Shown: positions 34,352-47,481 of the stretch, piece after piece
How the letters are laid out: the number at the start of each line of letters is the position of its first letter
How positions within the stretch are numbered: position 1 is the first letter of the stretch
Source: Deinococcus carri
Lineage (GTDB): Bacteria; Deinococcota; Deinococci; Deinococcales; Deinococcaceae
DNA: 64,000 nt
NCBI RefSeq assembly: GCF_039545055.1
Contig: NZ_BAABRP010000006.1
Coordinates: 53,501-117,500, forward strand
Direction: 5' to 3'
The notes under the pieces: generated by a model
Databases searched by the model: none
What the model was told of the DNA's origin: nothing
What the model saw: only the letters and a program-made list of their open reading frames with translations
Program-made: the position numbers and the translations under genes

Positions 34352-35443
34352 TCAAGTGTGCAGGCTCTGCCTCGTCTCGCTCGTCATCTCAGCGAGGCGA
34401 GAGAGGCAGCGGGCGTATTTCTTGGCGTATCCGCGCTCCCGGTAACTTTCGTGAAACAGGTCGTCCAGCGAGACGCCTGTCAGGCCAACCCGGAGGCCCA
34501 GCTCGTAGACCCGGTCGATGAAGTGGACGAACCGGATGGCGGTGTTCTCACGTAGCGCCTTCTTCGGGTGCGTCATAGGAGTCAGGTTCACCACGCCCAG
34601 CGCTTCGACCCCCTCTAGTAGAGAGGACAAGGCAGCAGGATGTACAGCCAGCAGCAGGTGTTGCAGCTCTTCGCTGCCCAGTTGGGCCAGAGTGTTTGGG
34701 TCTTGCCGGGTCACCCAGGGCTGGTACTCCCGGGGAGAGAGCAGGTCTCTGGACAGGTAACCCTGCTGCCGGAAGTCCGTTCCGTCGATGCGCAGGGCAT
34801 CGAAGTGCGTGGTCAGGGCGCGAATCTGTTCCTGAAATCGCGCGGCGTTGAAGCGTCCTTCTCCCAGGGCACCGGGCGGTGTGTTGGAGGTAGCGAGAAC
34901 GTGTGTACCGCGGGTCATGATCTCGCCGAGGAACGTGTTCGCCAGGTGGGTGTTGCCGGGGTCGTCCAGTTCAAATTCGTCGATGCACAGGAGCTTCACC
35001 TCTGCAAACGCCTGAATGGCCCGTGGCATTCCCAGCACGCCGATGATGGACATCAACTCCTGAAAGCCCGCCAGTTTGACCGGCTGCGGCAGTTCAGGGT
35101 GTGCGGGTTCCCCGTCCCCGAGGACAGCGAAGTAGGCGCTCACCAGCAAGTGTGTCTTACCCACACCAAAGCCGCCGTCGAGGTACAGGCCGCGGCTCTC
35201 GGGCTTGGCGCGGCGAAACAGGCGGGAGAGAAGCGAGGGGACTTCGGGCCTGTTCAGGTGCTGGATGAACTGCTCCAGGCGTTGCCGGCCCTGTGCCTGG
35301 GAGGGAAAGGCCGGATTGGGCATGTAGTTCGAGAAGCGGACCTGCTCGAAGCGGCGGCCCGGTCGCAAGGAGGTCAGGAGGCGATGGGGTTCCAGGTTCG
35401 GCTGGCGGATCAGCAGGTCAATTCCAGGCGGCGAGACGGTCAC
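34352..35443 (-). CDS. zapE: ZapE/AFG1-family ATPase, paralogue 1
   Basis: An AAA-type ATPase related to ZapE, which destabilises FtsZ rings in proteobacteria. 363 residues from GTG 35443, preceded by AAGGAA. Walker A GGFGVGKTHLL, Walker B LLCIDEFELDDPGNTH, sensor LATSNTPPG, and the family's C-terminal YAKKYARCLSRL. It closely resembles the gene at 51738, with extra residues before and after the Walker A region. It has its own promoter region and neighbours two repeats. The role in Deinococcus division is inferred. Confidence 0.85.
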   Translation of the reverse strand: MTVSPPGIDLLIRQPNLEPHRLLTSLRPGRRFEQVRFSNYMPNPAFPSQAQGRQRLEQFIQHLNRPEVPSLLSRLFRRAKPESRGLYLDGGFGVGKTHLLVSAYFAVLGDGEPAHPELPQPVKLAGFQELMSIIGVLGMPRAIQAFAEVKLLCIDEFELDDPGNTHLANTFLGEIMTRGTHVLATSNTPPGALGEGRFNAARFQEQIRALTTHFDALRIDGTDFRQQGYLSRDLLSPREYQPWVTRQDPNTLAQLGSEELQHLLLAVHPAALSSLLEGVEALGVVNLTPMTHPKKALRENTAIRFVHFIDRVYELGLRVGLTGVSLDDLFHESYRERGYAKKYARCLSRLAEMTSETRQSLHT

Positions 35444-35619
35444 GATGCCACTTCCTTTCGGGTGGACGGCAGGGGCCATTCACACTCTGATGGAGATGCC
35501 CTTGCCTCTCCTCCGGCTTGTCCCAGTGGCTGACCAGCAGAGCCGGTGCGGCGAACGGTGCAGCGCATCCACGATGGTGTCGCGGGCCGCCCGTCTGGCC
35601 TCTGATCCCACCGCGCCGC
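35444..35619. other. Intergenic region between zapE paralogue 1 and SDR gene
   Basis: 176 bases with no ORF, repeat or hairpin that I can support apart from the ribosome site of the leftward gene. Confidence 0.3.
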
Positions 35620-36381
35620 TCACCGGGGGGCCATCCTGATCGCGCCGTCCAGTCGAATCGTCTCGCCGTTCAGCATCGGATTCTCGAAAATCTGCCGCAC
35701 CAGCCGGGCGTATTCCTCGGGGTGGCCCAGGCGCGAGGGGAAGGGCACCTGTGCGCCCAGCGACGCCTGCACCTCCTGCGGGAGTCCGGCCAGCATGGGC
35801 GTCTCGAAGAGGCCCGGCGCAATTGTCATCACGCGGATGCCGCCCCGCGAGAGGTCGCGGGCAAGGGGCAGAGTCATCCCCGCGACGCCCGCCTTGCTGG
35901 CCGCGTAAGCCGCCTGCCCCACCTGACCGTCGAAGGCGGCGACGGAAGCCGTATTGACGATGACGCCGCGCTCGCCGTCCCCCTCCGGCGGGTTGTCCAG
36001 CATCGCCTGCGCGGCCAGGCGCACCACGTTGAAGGTGCCGATCAGGTTCACGCGGATCACGCGCTCGAACAGCTCCAGCGGGTGCGGCCCGCGTTTGCCT
36101 GCCGTGACGGCGGCGGGAGCGACACCCGCGCAGTTCACCGCGCCGTGCAGGCCGCCGAACGCTTCCCGCGCCGCCACGATGGCCGCTGCCACGTCGTCCT
36201 CGCTGGTCACGTCCGTCCGCCGGAACAGGCCCCCCAGCTCACGGGCGAGGGCCTCCCCGGCCTCCGCGTTCAGGTCGAGCAGGACGGGATGCCCGCCCGC
36301 TTCCGCCACCATCCGCGCGGTGCCCGCCCCCAGCCCGGACGCGCCGCCCGTGATCAGGACTGTCTTGCCGCTCAGGTTCAT
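35620..36381 (-). CDS. SDR-family dehydrogenase (3-hydroxyacyl-CoA dehydrogenase type 2-like)
   Basis: 253 residues. A classical [15 protein letters not shown] nucleotide motif, NCAGVAPA, catalytic Ser in NTASVAAF and YAASK. The sequence around CAGVAPA and the ending [18 protein letters not shown] resemble the 17-beta-HSD type 10/HADH2 group that oxidises 3-hydroxyacyl-CoA. AGGAGG precedes ATG 36381. Lies beside the Liv transporter, which might fit branched-chain amino acid breakdown. Confidence 0.85.
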   Translation of the reverse strand: MNLSGKTVLITGGASGLGAGTARMVAEAGGHPVLLDLNAEAGEALARELGGLFRRTDVTSEDDVAAAIVAAREAFGGLHGAVNCAGVAPAAVTAGKRGPHPLELFERVIRVNLIGTFNVVRLAAQAMLDNPPEGDGERGVIVNTASVAAFDGQVGQAAYAASKAGVAGMTLPLARDLSRGGIRVMTIAPGLFETPMLAGLPQEVQASLGAQVPFPSRLGHPEEYARLVRQIFENPMLNGETIRLDGAIRMAPR

Positions 36382-36438
36382 GCGTCCTCCTGTTTTCCGT
36401 TGGTCTGCCCAGGTTCTAGCACCTCCCGGCAACACAAA

Positions 36439-36458
36439 CCCCCGCACGTTGGCGGGGG
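36439..36458 (-). terminator. Terminator of the liv operon
   Basis: CCCCCGC/GCGGGGG stem with a 6-base loop; reading leftwards it is followed by TTTGTG. It lies 50 bases after the livM stop. Between them is a TGGCTGGCCGCTGGCGGCTGG word run (36470-36492) without a visible partner arm. Confidence 0.65.
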
Positions 36459-36508
36459 CTTCTGCTTCTCTGGCTGGCCGCTGGCGGCTGGAAGCTGACC
36501 GCTGTCCC

Positions 36509-38352
<1,844 letters not shown>

Positions 38353-38442
38353 GGTGGGTCTCAAGGTCGAAGGTCGAACCGTCCAACGGCACCGGGCGAA
38401 CCGGTGGTTAGACCCTTAGACGGTTTGACGGTCAGACCTTCC
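38353..38442. repeat. Intergenic word-repeat hairpin H5 (livK/livH junction)
   Basis: AAGGTCGAAGGTCGAACCGTC (38361-38381) is complementary, with mismatches, to GACGGTTTGACGGTCAGACCTT (38416-38437). The words are GGTCGAA/GACGGT variants. It lies between the abundant binding-protein gene and the permeases. Confidence 0.6.
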
Positions 38443-39666
<1,224 letters not shown>

Positions 39667-39695
39667 GTTCTTCCTCCGGGAGGGAGTGGGGATGA

Positions 39696-39815
39696 GGGCG
39701 GCGCTCCGTTCCGTTGCCGCGTGTCCTGGGCAGCAACTCCACTTCACGCCGCCCTCATCACGGTTGGTCACTTCGTTCGGCCCAGAAAGGTTCGACAACC
39801 TTTCTGGGCACCGCC

Positions 39816-39816
<1 letters not shown>
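39696..39816 (+). repeat. MITE-like repeat family A, copy 3 (inside the liv operon)
   Basis: 121 bp, nearly identical to copy 2. The right end is flanked by TA, but the left flank reads GA, so one duplication copy has mutated. It carries the 12-bp CCCAGAAAGGTT hairpin. The element lies between livF and livK, and its right end forms the TAG stop of livF. Confidence 0.85.
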
Positions 39817-41308
<1,492 letters not shown>

Positions 41309-41448
41309 GGCGATGCGCCGCGCTCCCGGTCCGGCGTGCAGATGGACAACTCTCTGGGCATCCTCCCCCCTTTCCCGATTCTCAGTTGTGGTGCAGGAAG
41401 GAGTCTAGCAAGGGCCGATCACAGCCGTGTTACAGCGGTAGAGGGGGT

Positions 41449-41916
41449 CTACCCCCGGTGCAGCGCCTGCCACTCGCGGATATAGCTAGCCAGCGCCATC
41501 AGGATGTCAGGACTTTCTTGTGCCATACCTAAAGCTACGTTGCATTGCGTACACAAAATCCCCCGAACTTTGCCGGTGGAGTGGCAATGGTCTATTGCGT
41601 GCCCCGCTCTCTCTCTGGTGATGACTCTGTTGCAGGTCAAACAACGACCGCCTTGTATGTCCCACAATCCATCGAACTGTTCGGGAGTAAGACCATACTT
41701 TCTACGCCTGGCGCGATCTCGCTCTGCGGTATTTCCAAATCTAGCTCGATACTCTTTGTTGTAATTCACCTTGCAAGGTTTGCAGTAGGAGTAAAGACCG
41801 TCTTTAGAGTATGGACCGCGATCCATCGGAAACTCTGCCGCCGTTTTGATGACCTTGCATCTGCGACACAATTTATGGCCTTCCGGCACATGAACGGGGG
41901 TGCTATGCTCTGACAT
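41449..41916 (-). CDS. Endonuclease VII-like HNH nuclease
   Basis: 155 residues. N-terminal zinc knuckle LCRRCKVIK plus a YCKPCKVNYNKEYRAR knuckle, then the recombination endonuclease VII domain: YGLTPEQFDGLWDIQGGRCLTC, HAIDHCHSTGKVRGILCTQCNVALGMAQESPDIL (His metal finger). Typical of phages and of free-standing homing-type nucleases. GC is only about 50% (59 of 120 in lines 41521-41580 and 41641-41700) against about 65-70% around it. It lies 90 bases downstream of thyX on the same strand, suggesting joint transfer. Confidence 0.85.
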   Translation of the reverse strand: MSEHSTPVHVPEGHKLCRRCKVIKTAAEFPMDRGPYSKDGLYSYCKPCKVNYNKEYRARFGNTAERDRARRRKYGLTPEQFDGLWDIQGGRCLTCNRVITRERAGHAIDHCHSTGKVRGILCTQCNVALGMAQESPDILMALASYIREWQALHRG

Positions 41917-42006
41917 GCAATGCCTCCTTTTTAGGCGTTGCCACCGCCCCGGCAGGTAACGACTGCGCGGGGCTTCGACTATTTGAGAATAGTACTCTTC
42001 ATCGCA

Positions 42007-42711
42007 CTAACGCATATTTTTCAGGAGTCTCCACTCCCGGAAGGTCACCGGGAACAGCGGCCCGGCCAGCTCCGCCATCGCCCGCGCATAGAGGCGTGTC
42101 TCATACTGCGCCCCCTCGTGGTCCCGCAGTTCGAGGAAGTGCAGCAGCGAGCGCACATTAAAGGTGTAATAGCTCTCGGTATACAGGCTGAGCGGCAGCA
42201 CCCCCCGCGCCTGCTCGCGCGTCACGCCGAGCGCCAGCAGCTCCTGATACGCCCCGAAGGCCTGTCGCCAGGCTTCCTCCCACACGCGGGCCGCCGCCGC
42301 CTGGTCCAGCGTGCCGTCGTCCTCCACGCTCGCCTGCCGGTTGCTGGGGGCCTGCTTGCGAAACGAGGGCGGGGTGAAGTTGCGCTCCTGCATCTCGACG
42401 TAACGACCCGAGATTTCATTTTTTGAGACCCCAACTCTATGACGCACCAGCTGTCTATCTACAAAAATAGGGCAAACAATCTTAAAGGTAATCAGGTTGT
42501 GTTCAAAAGGACTGCCGTGCTGATGCCGCAGCAGGTAGCGAATCAATTTCTCGTCGCGTTCATTAAGCGGCGCATTCGAGTCACCACCGAAGCTGACCCT
42601 TGCAGCATTGGTAATCATCTTGTCGTCGCCCACGCTCTGCACCAGGCTGACGCTGCCCAGGCCGTCGCCCAGGGGGAAGAGGGTGGGGGGGGAGACATCG
42701 GTCGCAGTCAT
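42007..42711 (-). CDS. thyX: Flavin-dependent thymidylate synthase
   Basis: Makes dTMP from dUMP using FAD and methylene-tetrahydrofolate. 234 residues from ATG 42711, which follows TAAGCT by 7 bases (leaderless). The signature is RHRVGVSKNEISGRY, with one residue more than the usual RHRx7S spacing. YYTFNVRSLLHFLELR near the C-terminus is the substrate arginine region. Residues about 25-105 are encoded by DNA of 48% G+C (87 of 180 in 42421-42600) with AGA and GTA codons, while both ends match the high-GC genome, so the gene looks mosaic. Confidence 0.93.
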   Translation of the reverse strand: MTATDVSPPTLFPLGDGLGSVSLVQSVGDDKMITNAARVSFGGDSNAPLNERDEKLIRYLLRHQHGSPFEHNLITFKIVCPIFVDRQLVRHRVGVSKNEISGRYVEMQERNFTPPSFRKQAPSNRQASVEDDGTLDQAAAARVWEEAWRQAFGAYQELLALGVTREQARGVLPLSLYTESYYTFNVRSLLHFLELRDHEGAQYETRLYARAMAELAGPLFPVTFREWRLLKNMR

Positions 42712-42775
42712 CGGCCACAGCTTAACGCCCACCCCCGGTCGGCGGGACGGGCGGGAGACTCGGGAAAGCAGAACT

Positions 42776-42889
42776 TCAGCGGCGGCCAGAGCGGACGCGT
42801 ACCGGGACACGCTGCGGCCGGGGCCGTTCCTGGCGGGCGGCCAGCAGCAGCGACAGGGCGATCACCAGTCCCGCGAACAGAAGGGTCAT
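42776..42889 (-). CDS. Possible small single-span membrane protein
   Basis: 37 residues: MTLLFAGLVIALSLLLAAR (one hydrophobic helix) then an Arg/Pro-rich tail. It ends 64 bases before the thyX start. No strong ribosome site is visible. The pattern is plausible for a small membrane protein, but the evidence is only composition and position. Confidence 0.3.
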   Translation of the reverse strand: MTLLFAGLVIALSLLLAARQERPRPQRVPVRVRSGRR

Positions 42890-42950
42890 GCGGCAGTCTG
42901 GCAGGGGGCCTCTGACAGAAGCGTGACAGCCTTGCCCGCAGCCCGGCTCA

Positions 42951-43083
42951 TACGGATTCCGTCCAATTCCTGAACAGTCGGGAGGGCACTGCCTGTTCAT
43001 CCATTTCCCGAAATTCGCCCTTGTTCCTTCTCCCTCTGGTCGGATTTCCGGGTGTTTTCAATACCCTTCAATCGGAATCAGTA
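42951..43083. repeat. MITE-like repeat family B, copy 3
   Basis: A 133-bp element TACGGATTCCGTCC...CGGAATCAGTA flanked by TCA (42948-42950, 43084-43086). The right-hand TCA, read leftwards, is the TGA stop of the adjoining GNAT gene. Interior richer in T and less GC than flanks. Confidence 0.75.
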
Positions 43084-43590
43084 TCAGTGGGCGGGCAGGT
43101 CCAGCCGCAGCAGGTGGACCTCGCCGTCCCCGGTGCTCAGCCGGGTCAGGGGCGTGAACCCGGCCTTCTCGTAGGCACGGACAGCGCGGGTGTTCGCGGG
43201 GCTGGGGTCAATCAGCACCCGCCGCAGCTCCGGCCGCTCTGCCCGCAGGTGCGCGAGAAAGGCCGTCACCACCGTCGCCCCCAGCCCCCGCCCAGTCAGG
43301 TCCGGTTCGCCTATCAGCAGGTCCACGCCCCACGTCTCGCCCGAGGGGGCAGCCCAGGGCGCGAATTCGTGGCCGGGCGTCACGCGCTCGCGCTGGATGA
43401 AGCCCGCCGCGCGCCCGTCCACCCGGAACACGAAGCCGGGCACGTCCCGCCCGGCGCGGAAGTAATGCGCCTGCACCGCCCCCAGCGTCCGCTCGCCGTC
43501 GTCCCAGAAGGCGCGGACGTGGGGGGCCTGGAGCCAGCCGTGCAGCAGCGGCAGGTGCGCGGGCGTGAGCGGTTCAAACGTGACTGGCAT
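43084..43590 (-). CDS. GNAT-family N-acetyltransferase (AAC(6')/siderophore-type)
   Basis: 168 residues. The W-rich start PLLHGWLQAPHVRAFWDDGE and GVDLLIGEPDLTGRGLGATVV resemble the group that includes aminoglycoside 6'-acetyltransferases and hydroxamate siderophore acetyltransferases; ANTRAVRAYEKAGF is the C-terminal motif. The acceptor is not predictable. Overlaps the EVE gene by 17 bases; stop at repeat B copy 3. Confidence 0.8.
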   Translation of the reverse strand: MPVTFEPLTPAHLPLLHGWLQAPHVRAFWDDGERTLGAVQAHYFRAGRDVPGFVFRVDGRAAGFIQRERVTPGHEFAPWAAPSGETWGVDLLIGEPDLTGRGLGATVVTAFLAHLRAERPELRRVLIDPSPANTRAVRAYEKAGFTPLTRLSTGDGEVHLLRLDLPAH

Positions 43591-44089
43591 GGAGGTCCAC
43601 CCCCGCCGCTGCCAGCGCCGCCCGGAACTGCGCTTCTGTCACGGGCAGCACGCTCAGGCGGGTGCCCTTGCGGGTGAGGGGCGAGTCCTGCCACTCGGGC
43701 AGCGTTCGCAGCGTGTCCAGCGGCAGCACGGCCGGGAAGGCAAAGGCCGGAGCCACATCCACCATGCTCCAGCGCGGGCTGTCGGGGGTGCTTTTGGGGT
43801 CGTGGTAGGCGCTGGCCGGGTCGAATTGCAGGTTGTCGGGGTACGCCTCCCGCACCACCCGCGCGACGCCTGCCACGCCGGTCTGCCCCTTGCCAGAGCG
43901 CTGGGCGTTGGAGTGGTAGAAGAGGCAGAGGTCGCCTGCCCGCATCTCGCGCAGGAAGTTCCGCGCCTGGTAGTTCCGCACGCCGTTCCACGGCTCGCAC
44001 CCCACCCGCACGAGGTCGGGGTAGCCGAAGACGTTGGGTTCGGATTTGAGGAGCCAGCAGCGCTGGTCTGGGGGCGGGGCGGGGGGCAT
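43574..44089 (-). CDS. EVE-domain protein
   Basis: 171 residues. RCWLLKSEPNVFGYPDLVRVG, WNGVRNYQARNFLREMRAGDLCLFYHSN and GVAGVARVVREAYPD form the EVE (PUA-like) fold, which binds modified bases in DNA or RNA. Usually housekeeping, sometimes linked to restriction of modified DNA; no restriction genes are adjacent here. Overlaps the following GNAT gene. Confidence 0.88.
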   Translation of the reverse strand: MPPAPPPDQRCWLLKSEPNVFGYPDLVRVGCEPWNGVRNYQARNFLREMRAGDLCLFYHSNAQRSGKGQTGVAGVARVVREAYPDNLQFDPASAYHDPKSTPDSPRWSMVDVAPAFAFPAVLPLDTLRTLPEWQDSPLTRKGTRLSVLPVTEAQFRAALAAAGVDLHASHV

Positions 44090-44105
44090 GGGGAAGAGGG
44101 TAGCG

Positions 44106-45143
44106 TCAGGGCGCGACTTCCCGCACGGTCCAGCGGTCGCCCGCCTCGTTGTACCTGAACTCCGGCAGGGGCACGGGCTGGTCGGTGTCGCTGGGCCGGA
44201 TGACGAAGATGGCCTCCCCTGTGGCCTTCACGTCGCGGCCCGTCTTATAGGTGGCCTCCGCGGCCTGCCGTTGCAGGGCCAGCAGCGTCCAGTGGTTGAG
44301 CCGCAGGCGGCCCAGGTCGGTCTGGCCGTCCAGTTGGTGCAGCTCGACCACTCCGCCGGAGACGCGGCTGCCGTGGCTGGTGCCGCTGCCCCCGCTGTAG
44401 GCCGTCGCCCCCTTCTGGCTGGGCGGAATGGGCAGCCCACTGCACCACAGCACGCCGTTGAGGTTGGAGTTCGGCACACGCAGGCCCTGCCGCTCCCTGG
44501 GTCCCGACTGCACCGTGAGCTGCACATGCACCGGCTCCTGCTCGCGGCAGGTGCTGGCCCAGGGTTCGTCGGCGTAGGGGAGGGGGGTGCGGGTTTTCCA
44601 CCACTCGCGCCAGGTGGGGGAGCTGTAGAACACCTGGCCGGACGTGCCGGGCAGGGCGGGGAGCCTGGCCCGCTGGCGGCCCAGTGTGCCCAGCCAGGCC
44701 ACCTCCACGAAACGTGTTCCGGGCGGCGTCTTGAAGTCGTACCCCGCGTAGAGGGTGGGCAGGGACCCACCGTTGCTGAAGCTGTTGACGTCTACCGGCC
44801 CACTCCAGCGCACTCTGGTCTGCCCCGCCGTCCCCCACACCTGCCACCCCACCCAGCCCGCCACCAGTGCCGCCACCACCACCCACCCCAGCGGTGTCGT
44901 CAGGAAGTGCCCCAGGAGGTCCCGGTTCGTCGTGCCGGGGTCGCCCATCGCCCTGACCGCCAGGTACTCGGCCTCCTCGCGGGAAAAGCCCTGGTGCTGG
45001 AACTCGGCCGCGCGCTCCAGCAGGTGCGTGCGCAGTTCGGCGGCGGCATCCAGCCGTTCCTGGTGCGGCAGGCCCAGCGTGGCGCGGTGGATGTAGGCAT
45101 CCACGCTCGGGGCACGGCCCGCACGGAACAGGCGGCGCGTCAC
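44106..45143 (-). CDS. Membrane protein with permease-prefix domain, PadR cassette
   Basis: 345 residues. The N-terminus (VDAYIHRATLGLPHQERLDAAAELRTHLLERAAEFQHQGFSREEAE) is the helical permease-prefix domain often linked to PadR regulators; then one membrane helix (GWVVVAALVAGWVGWQVW) and a large, presumably extracytoplasmic C-terminal domain with two cysteines. Unlike typical members there is no permease. Third gene of padR-lipoprotein-membrane protein, starting two bases after the lipoprotein stop. Confidence 0.7.
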   Translation of the reverse strand: MTRRLFRAGRAPSVDAYIHRATLGLPHQERLDAAAELRTHLLERAAEFQHQGFSREEAEYLAVRAMGDPGTTNRDLLGHFLTTPLGWVVVAALVAGWVGWQVWGTAGQTRVRWSGPVDVNSFSNGGSLPTLYAGYDFKTPPGTRFVEVAWLGTLGRQRARLPALPGTSGQVFYSSPTWREWWKTRTPLPYADEPWASTCREQEPVHVQLTVQSGPRERQGLRVPNSNLNGVLWCSGLPIPPSQKGATAYSGGSGTSHGSRVSGGVVELHQLDGQTDLGRLRLNHWTLLALQRQAAEATYKTGRDVKATGEAIFVIRPSDTDQPVPLPEFRYNEAGDRWTVREVAP

Positions 45144-45144
45144 G

Positions 45145-45525
45145 CTACTCCACCACCTGCACGGTCAGCGTCTGCTGGACGTTCCGCCCCTGGCGGTCAG
45201 AGACCAGGACGGTGATGCTCTGCCGTCCCAGCTCGGCATTGCGCGCCGCCGTGACCTGAAAGAGCGCCGTGTCGGTGGCCCTGAGGTCCTGTTGGAGGGT
45301 CACGGTCCGCAGGCCCCGTGTTCTCAGGTCCAGCACGTTGAGGCGGTAGCCCTCCTGCTGCTCGCCCTCGAAGACGTACTTGTTGAACCAGACGGTCACG
45401 CTGGTCGTCTGTCCCCGGTGCAGCTGGAGGGCAGTGGGCGAGAGCCGGAGCGTGGCGTCGGTCAGGGCCGGGGCGCAAGCACTCAGGCTCAGGGCGAGGG
45501 CCGTCAGGGCAGCAATTCTTTTCAT
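45145..45525 (-). CDS. Small lipoprotein in the PadR cassette
   Basis: 126 residues. MKRIAALTALALSLSAC is a signal peptide with lipobox (LSAC). The rest is beta-rich, with LSPTALQLHRGQTTSVTVWF and RQSITVLVSDRQGRNVQQTLTVQV, reminiscent of a single bacterial Ig-like domain. Start ATG overlaps the padR stop by four bases. The anchoring in the envelope is inferred from the lipobox. Confidence 0.75.
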   Translation of the reverse strand: MKRIAALTALALSLSACAPALTDATLRLSPTALQLHRGQTTSVTVWFNKYVFEGEQQEGYRLNVLDLRTRGLRTVTLQQDLRATDTALFQVTAARNAELGRQSITVLVSDRQGRNVQQTLTVQVVE

Positions 45526-45866
45526 GTGACCACCTTTTCTAGAAGCCTTTCCAGCAGCAGGGCGTCCAGTGCCCCGCGCAGGGTGCGCCATTCCTCGCGC
45601 TTGTCCCGCAGGGCCGCTTGCCCGCTATCCGTCAGGCGGTAGACCTTGCGCGGCGCGCCGCCCTTGTCGCTGGGCTGCCACTCGCTCTCCACCCACCCGG
45701 CCCGGACCAGCCGGTGCAGCGCTGGGTAGAGGCTGCCTTCACGCAGGTCGAACAGACCGCCGCTGCGGGCGTTCACGTGCTTCAGGATGTCCAGCCCGTA
45801 GCGCGGCTGGTCTTGCAGCGCGGCCAGCAGGGCCAGGTCGAGCGTGCCGGACTTCAGCGGATTCAT
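45522..45866 (-). CDS. PadR-family transcriptional regulator
   Basis: 114 residues, a winged-helix regulator: GTLDLALLAALQDQPRYGLDIL, FDLREGSLYPALHRLVRAGWV and YRLTDSGQAAL are diagnostic. Probably autoregulates its operon. Upstream, reading leftwards, TTGACA (45919-45914) and an AT-rich TATAAGAAT stretch (45895-45887) may be the promoter; the repeated CTTGC/CAAG words there may be operator half-sites. Confidence 0.88.
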   Translation of the reverse strand: MNPLKSGTLDLALLAALQDQPRYGLDILKHVNARSGGLFDLREGSLYPALHRLVRAGWVESEWQPSDKGGAPRKVYRLTDSGQAALRDKREEWRTLRGALDALLLERLLEKVVT

Positions 45867-45921
45867 GCGGGGCCTCCCGCTCCTAGATTCTTATATTGCA
45901 AGACTCTTGTCAAGCAAGACA

Positions 45922-45989
45922 ACACGGATTCTGTCACTCGCTCTGCTCGGATGGAATCACTTCGTCAACGATTCCATCGGAGTCGGTAT
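45922..45989. repeat. Decayed family-B-like repeat
   Basis: CACGGATTCTGTC...CATCGGAGTCGGTA keeps the B-type inverted ends (CGGATTC / GGAGTCGG) around a small hairpin ATGGAATC/GATTCCAT (45949-45975). It is only 68 bp and lacks a clear target duplication, so membership is uncertain. It lies just upstream of the protease gene. Confidence 0.4.
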
Positions 45990-46053
45990 AAGCAACCTGG
46001 CCTCCGTACCTTCCGGCACCCTGTTTCATCCGGAGCCGCTCTACCATGTCACC

Positions 46054-47130
<1,077 letters not shown>

Positions 47131-47178
47131 TCACCGGCCTCCCCACCGGGCCTCACCAGCCTGGGAAAAACTGGAGTC

Positions 47179-47397
47179 ATGTCCCGTGCCTTCGTGAAGG
47201 AAGACGGTGGCGAACGCTGGACGCCGCCTGCCCTCCCCCGCAGCTACCGCCTGGTCTGGTCCGGACCGGGCGGCCCCGAAACAGTCCACCAGACCGACGA
47301 CCTGCTCGAAGCCCTGCGCTGGCTCGCCGCCCGTGACCGGCCGGGCTTCGAGTTGCGCGACCAGGACGGTGCCCTGCTCGCCACACTCGCGGCCTAG
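47179..47397 (+). CDS. Small conserved hypothetical protein
   Basis: 72 residues: YRLVWSGPGGPETVHQTDDLLEALRWLAARDRPGFELRDQDG. The strand-helix-strand pattern with a DDLLEALRWL helix is plausible for a small folded domain, but I recognise no family. TGGAG lies before ATG 47179; ends just before a bidirectional terminator. Confidence 0.6.
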   Translation: MSRAFVKEDGGERWTPPALPRSYRLVWSGPGGPETVHQTDDLLEALRWLAARDRPGFELRDQDGALLATLAA

Positions 47398-47416
47398 GGG
47401 CCTGGCGGCCTGTAGA

Positions 47417-47453
47417 GGAAGGTGGGAGACAGCGTCTGTGTCTCCCACCTTCC
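47417..47453. terminator. Bidirectional terminator hairpin
   Basis: GGAAGGTGGGAGACA and TGTCTCCCACCTTCC form a perfect 15-bp stem with a 7-base loop between two convergent genes. The flanks are A/C-rich rather than T-runs. Confidence 0.65.
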
Positions 47454-47481
47454 CACAAACACACCATGCGCTACAGGTCCG

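Noticed and set aside
42390..42640. A group I intron or intein inside thyX
   Set aside because: The reading frame is continuous and of normal length with no extra block, so only the composition is foreign.
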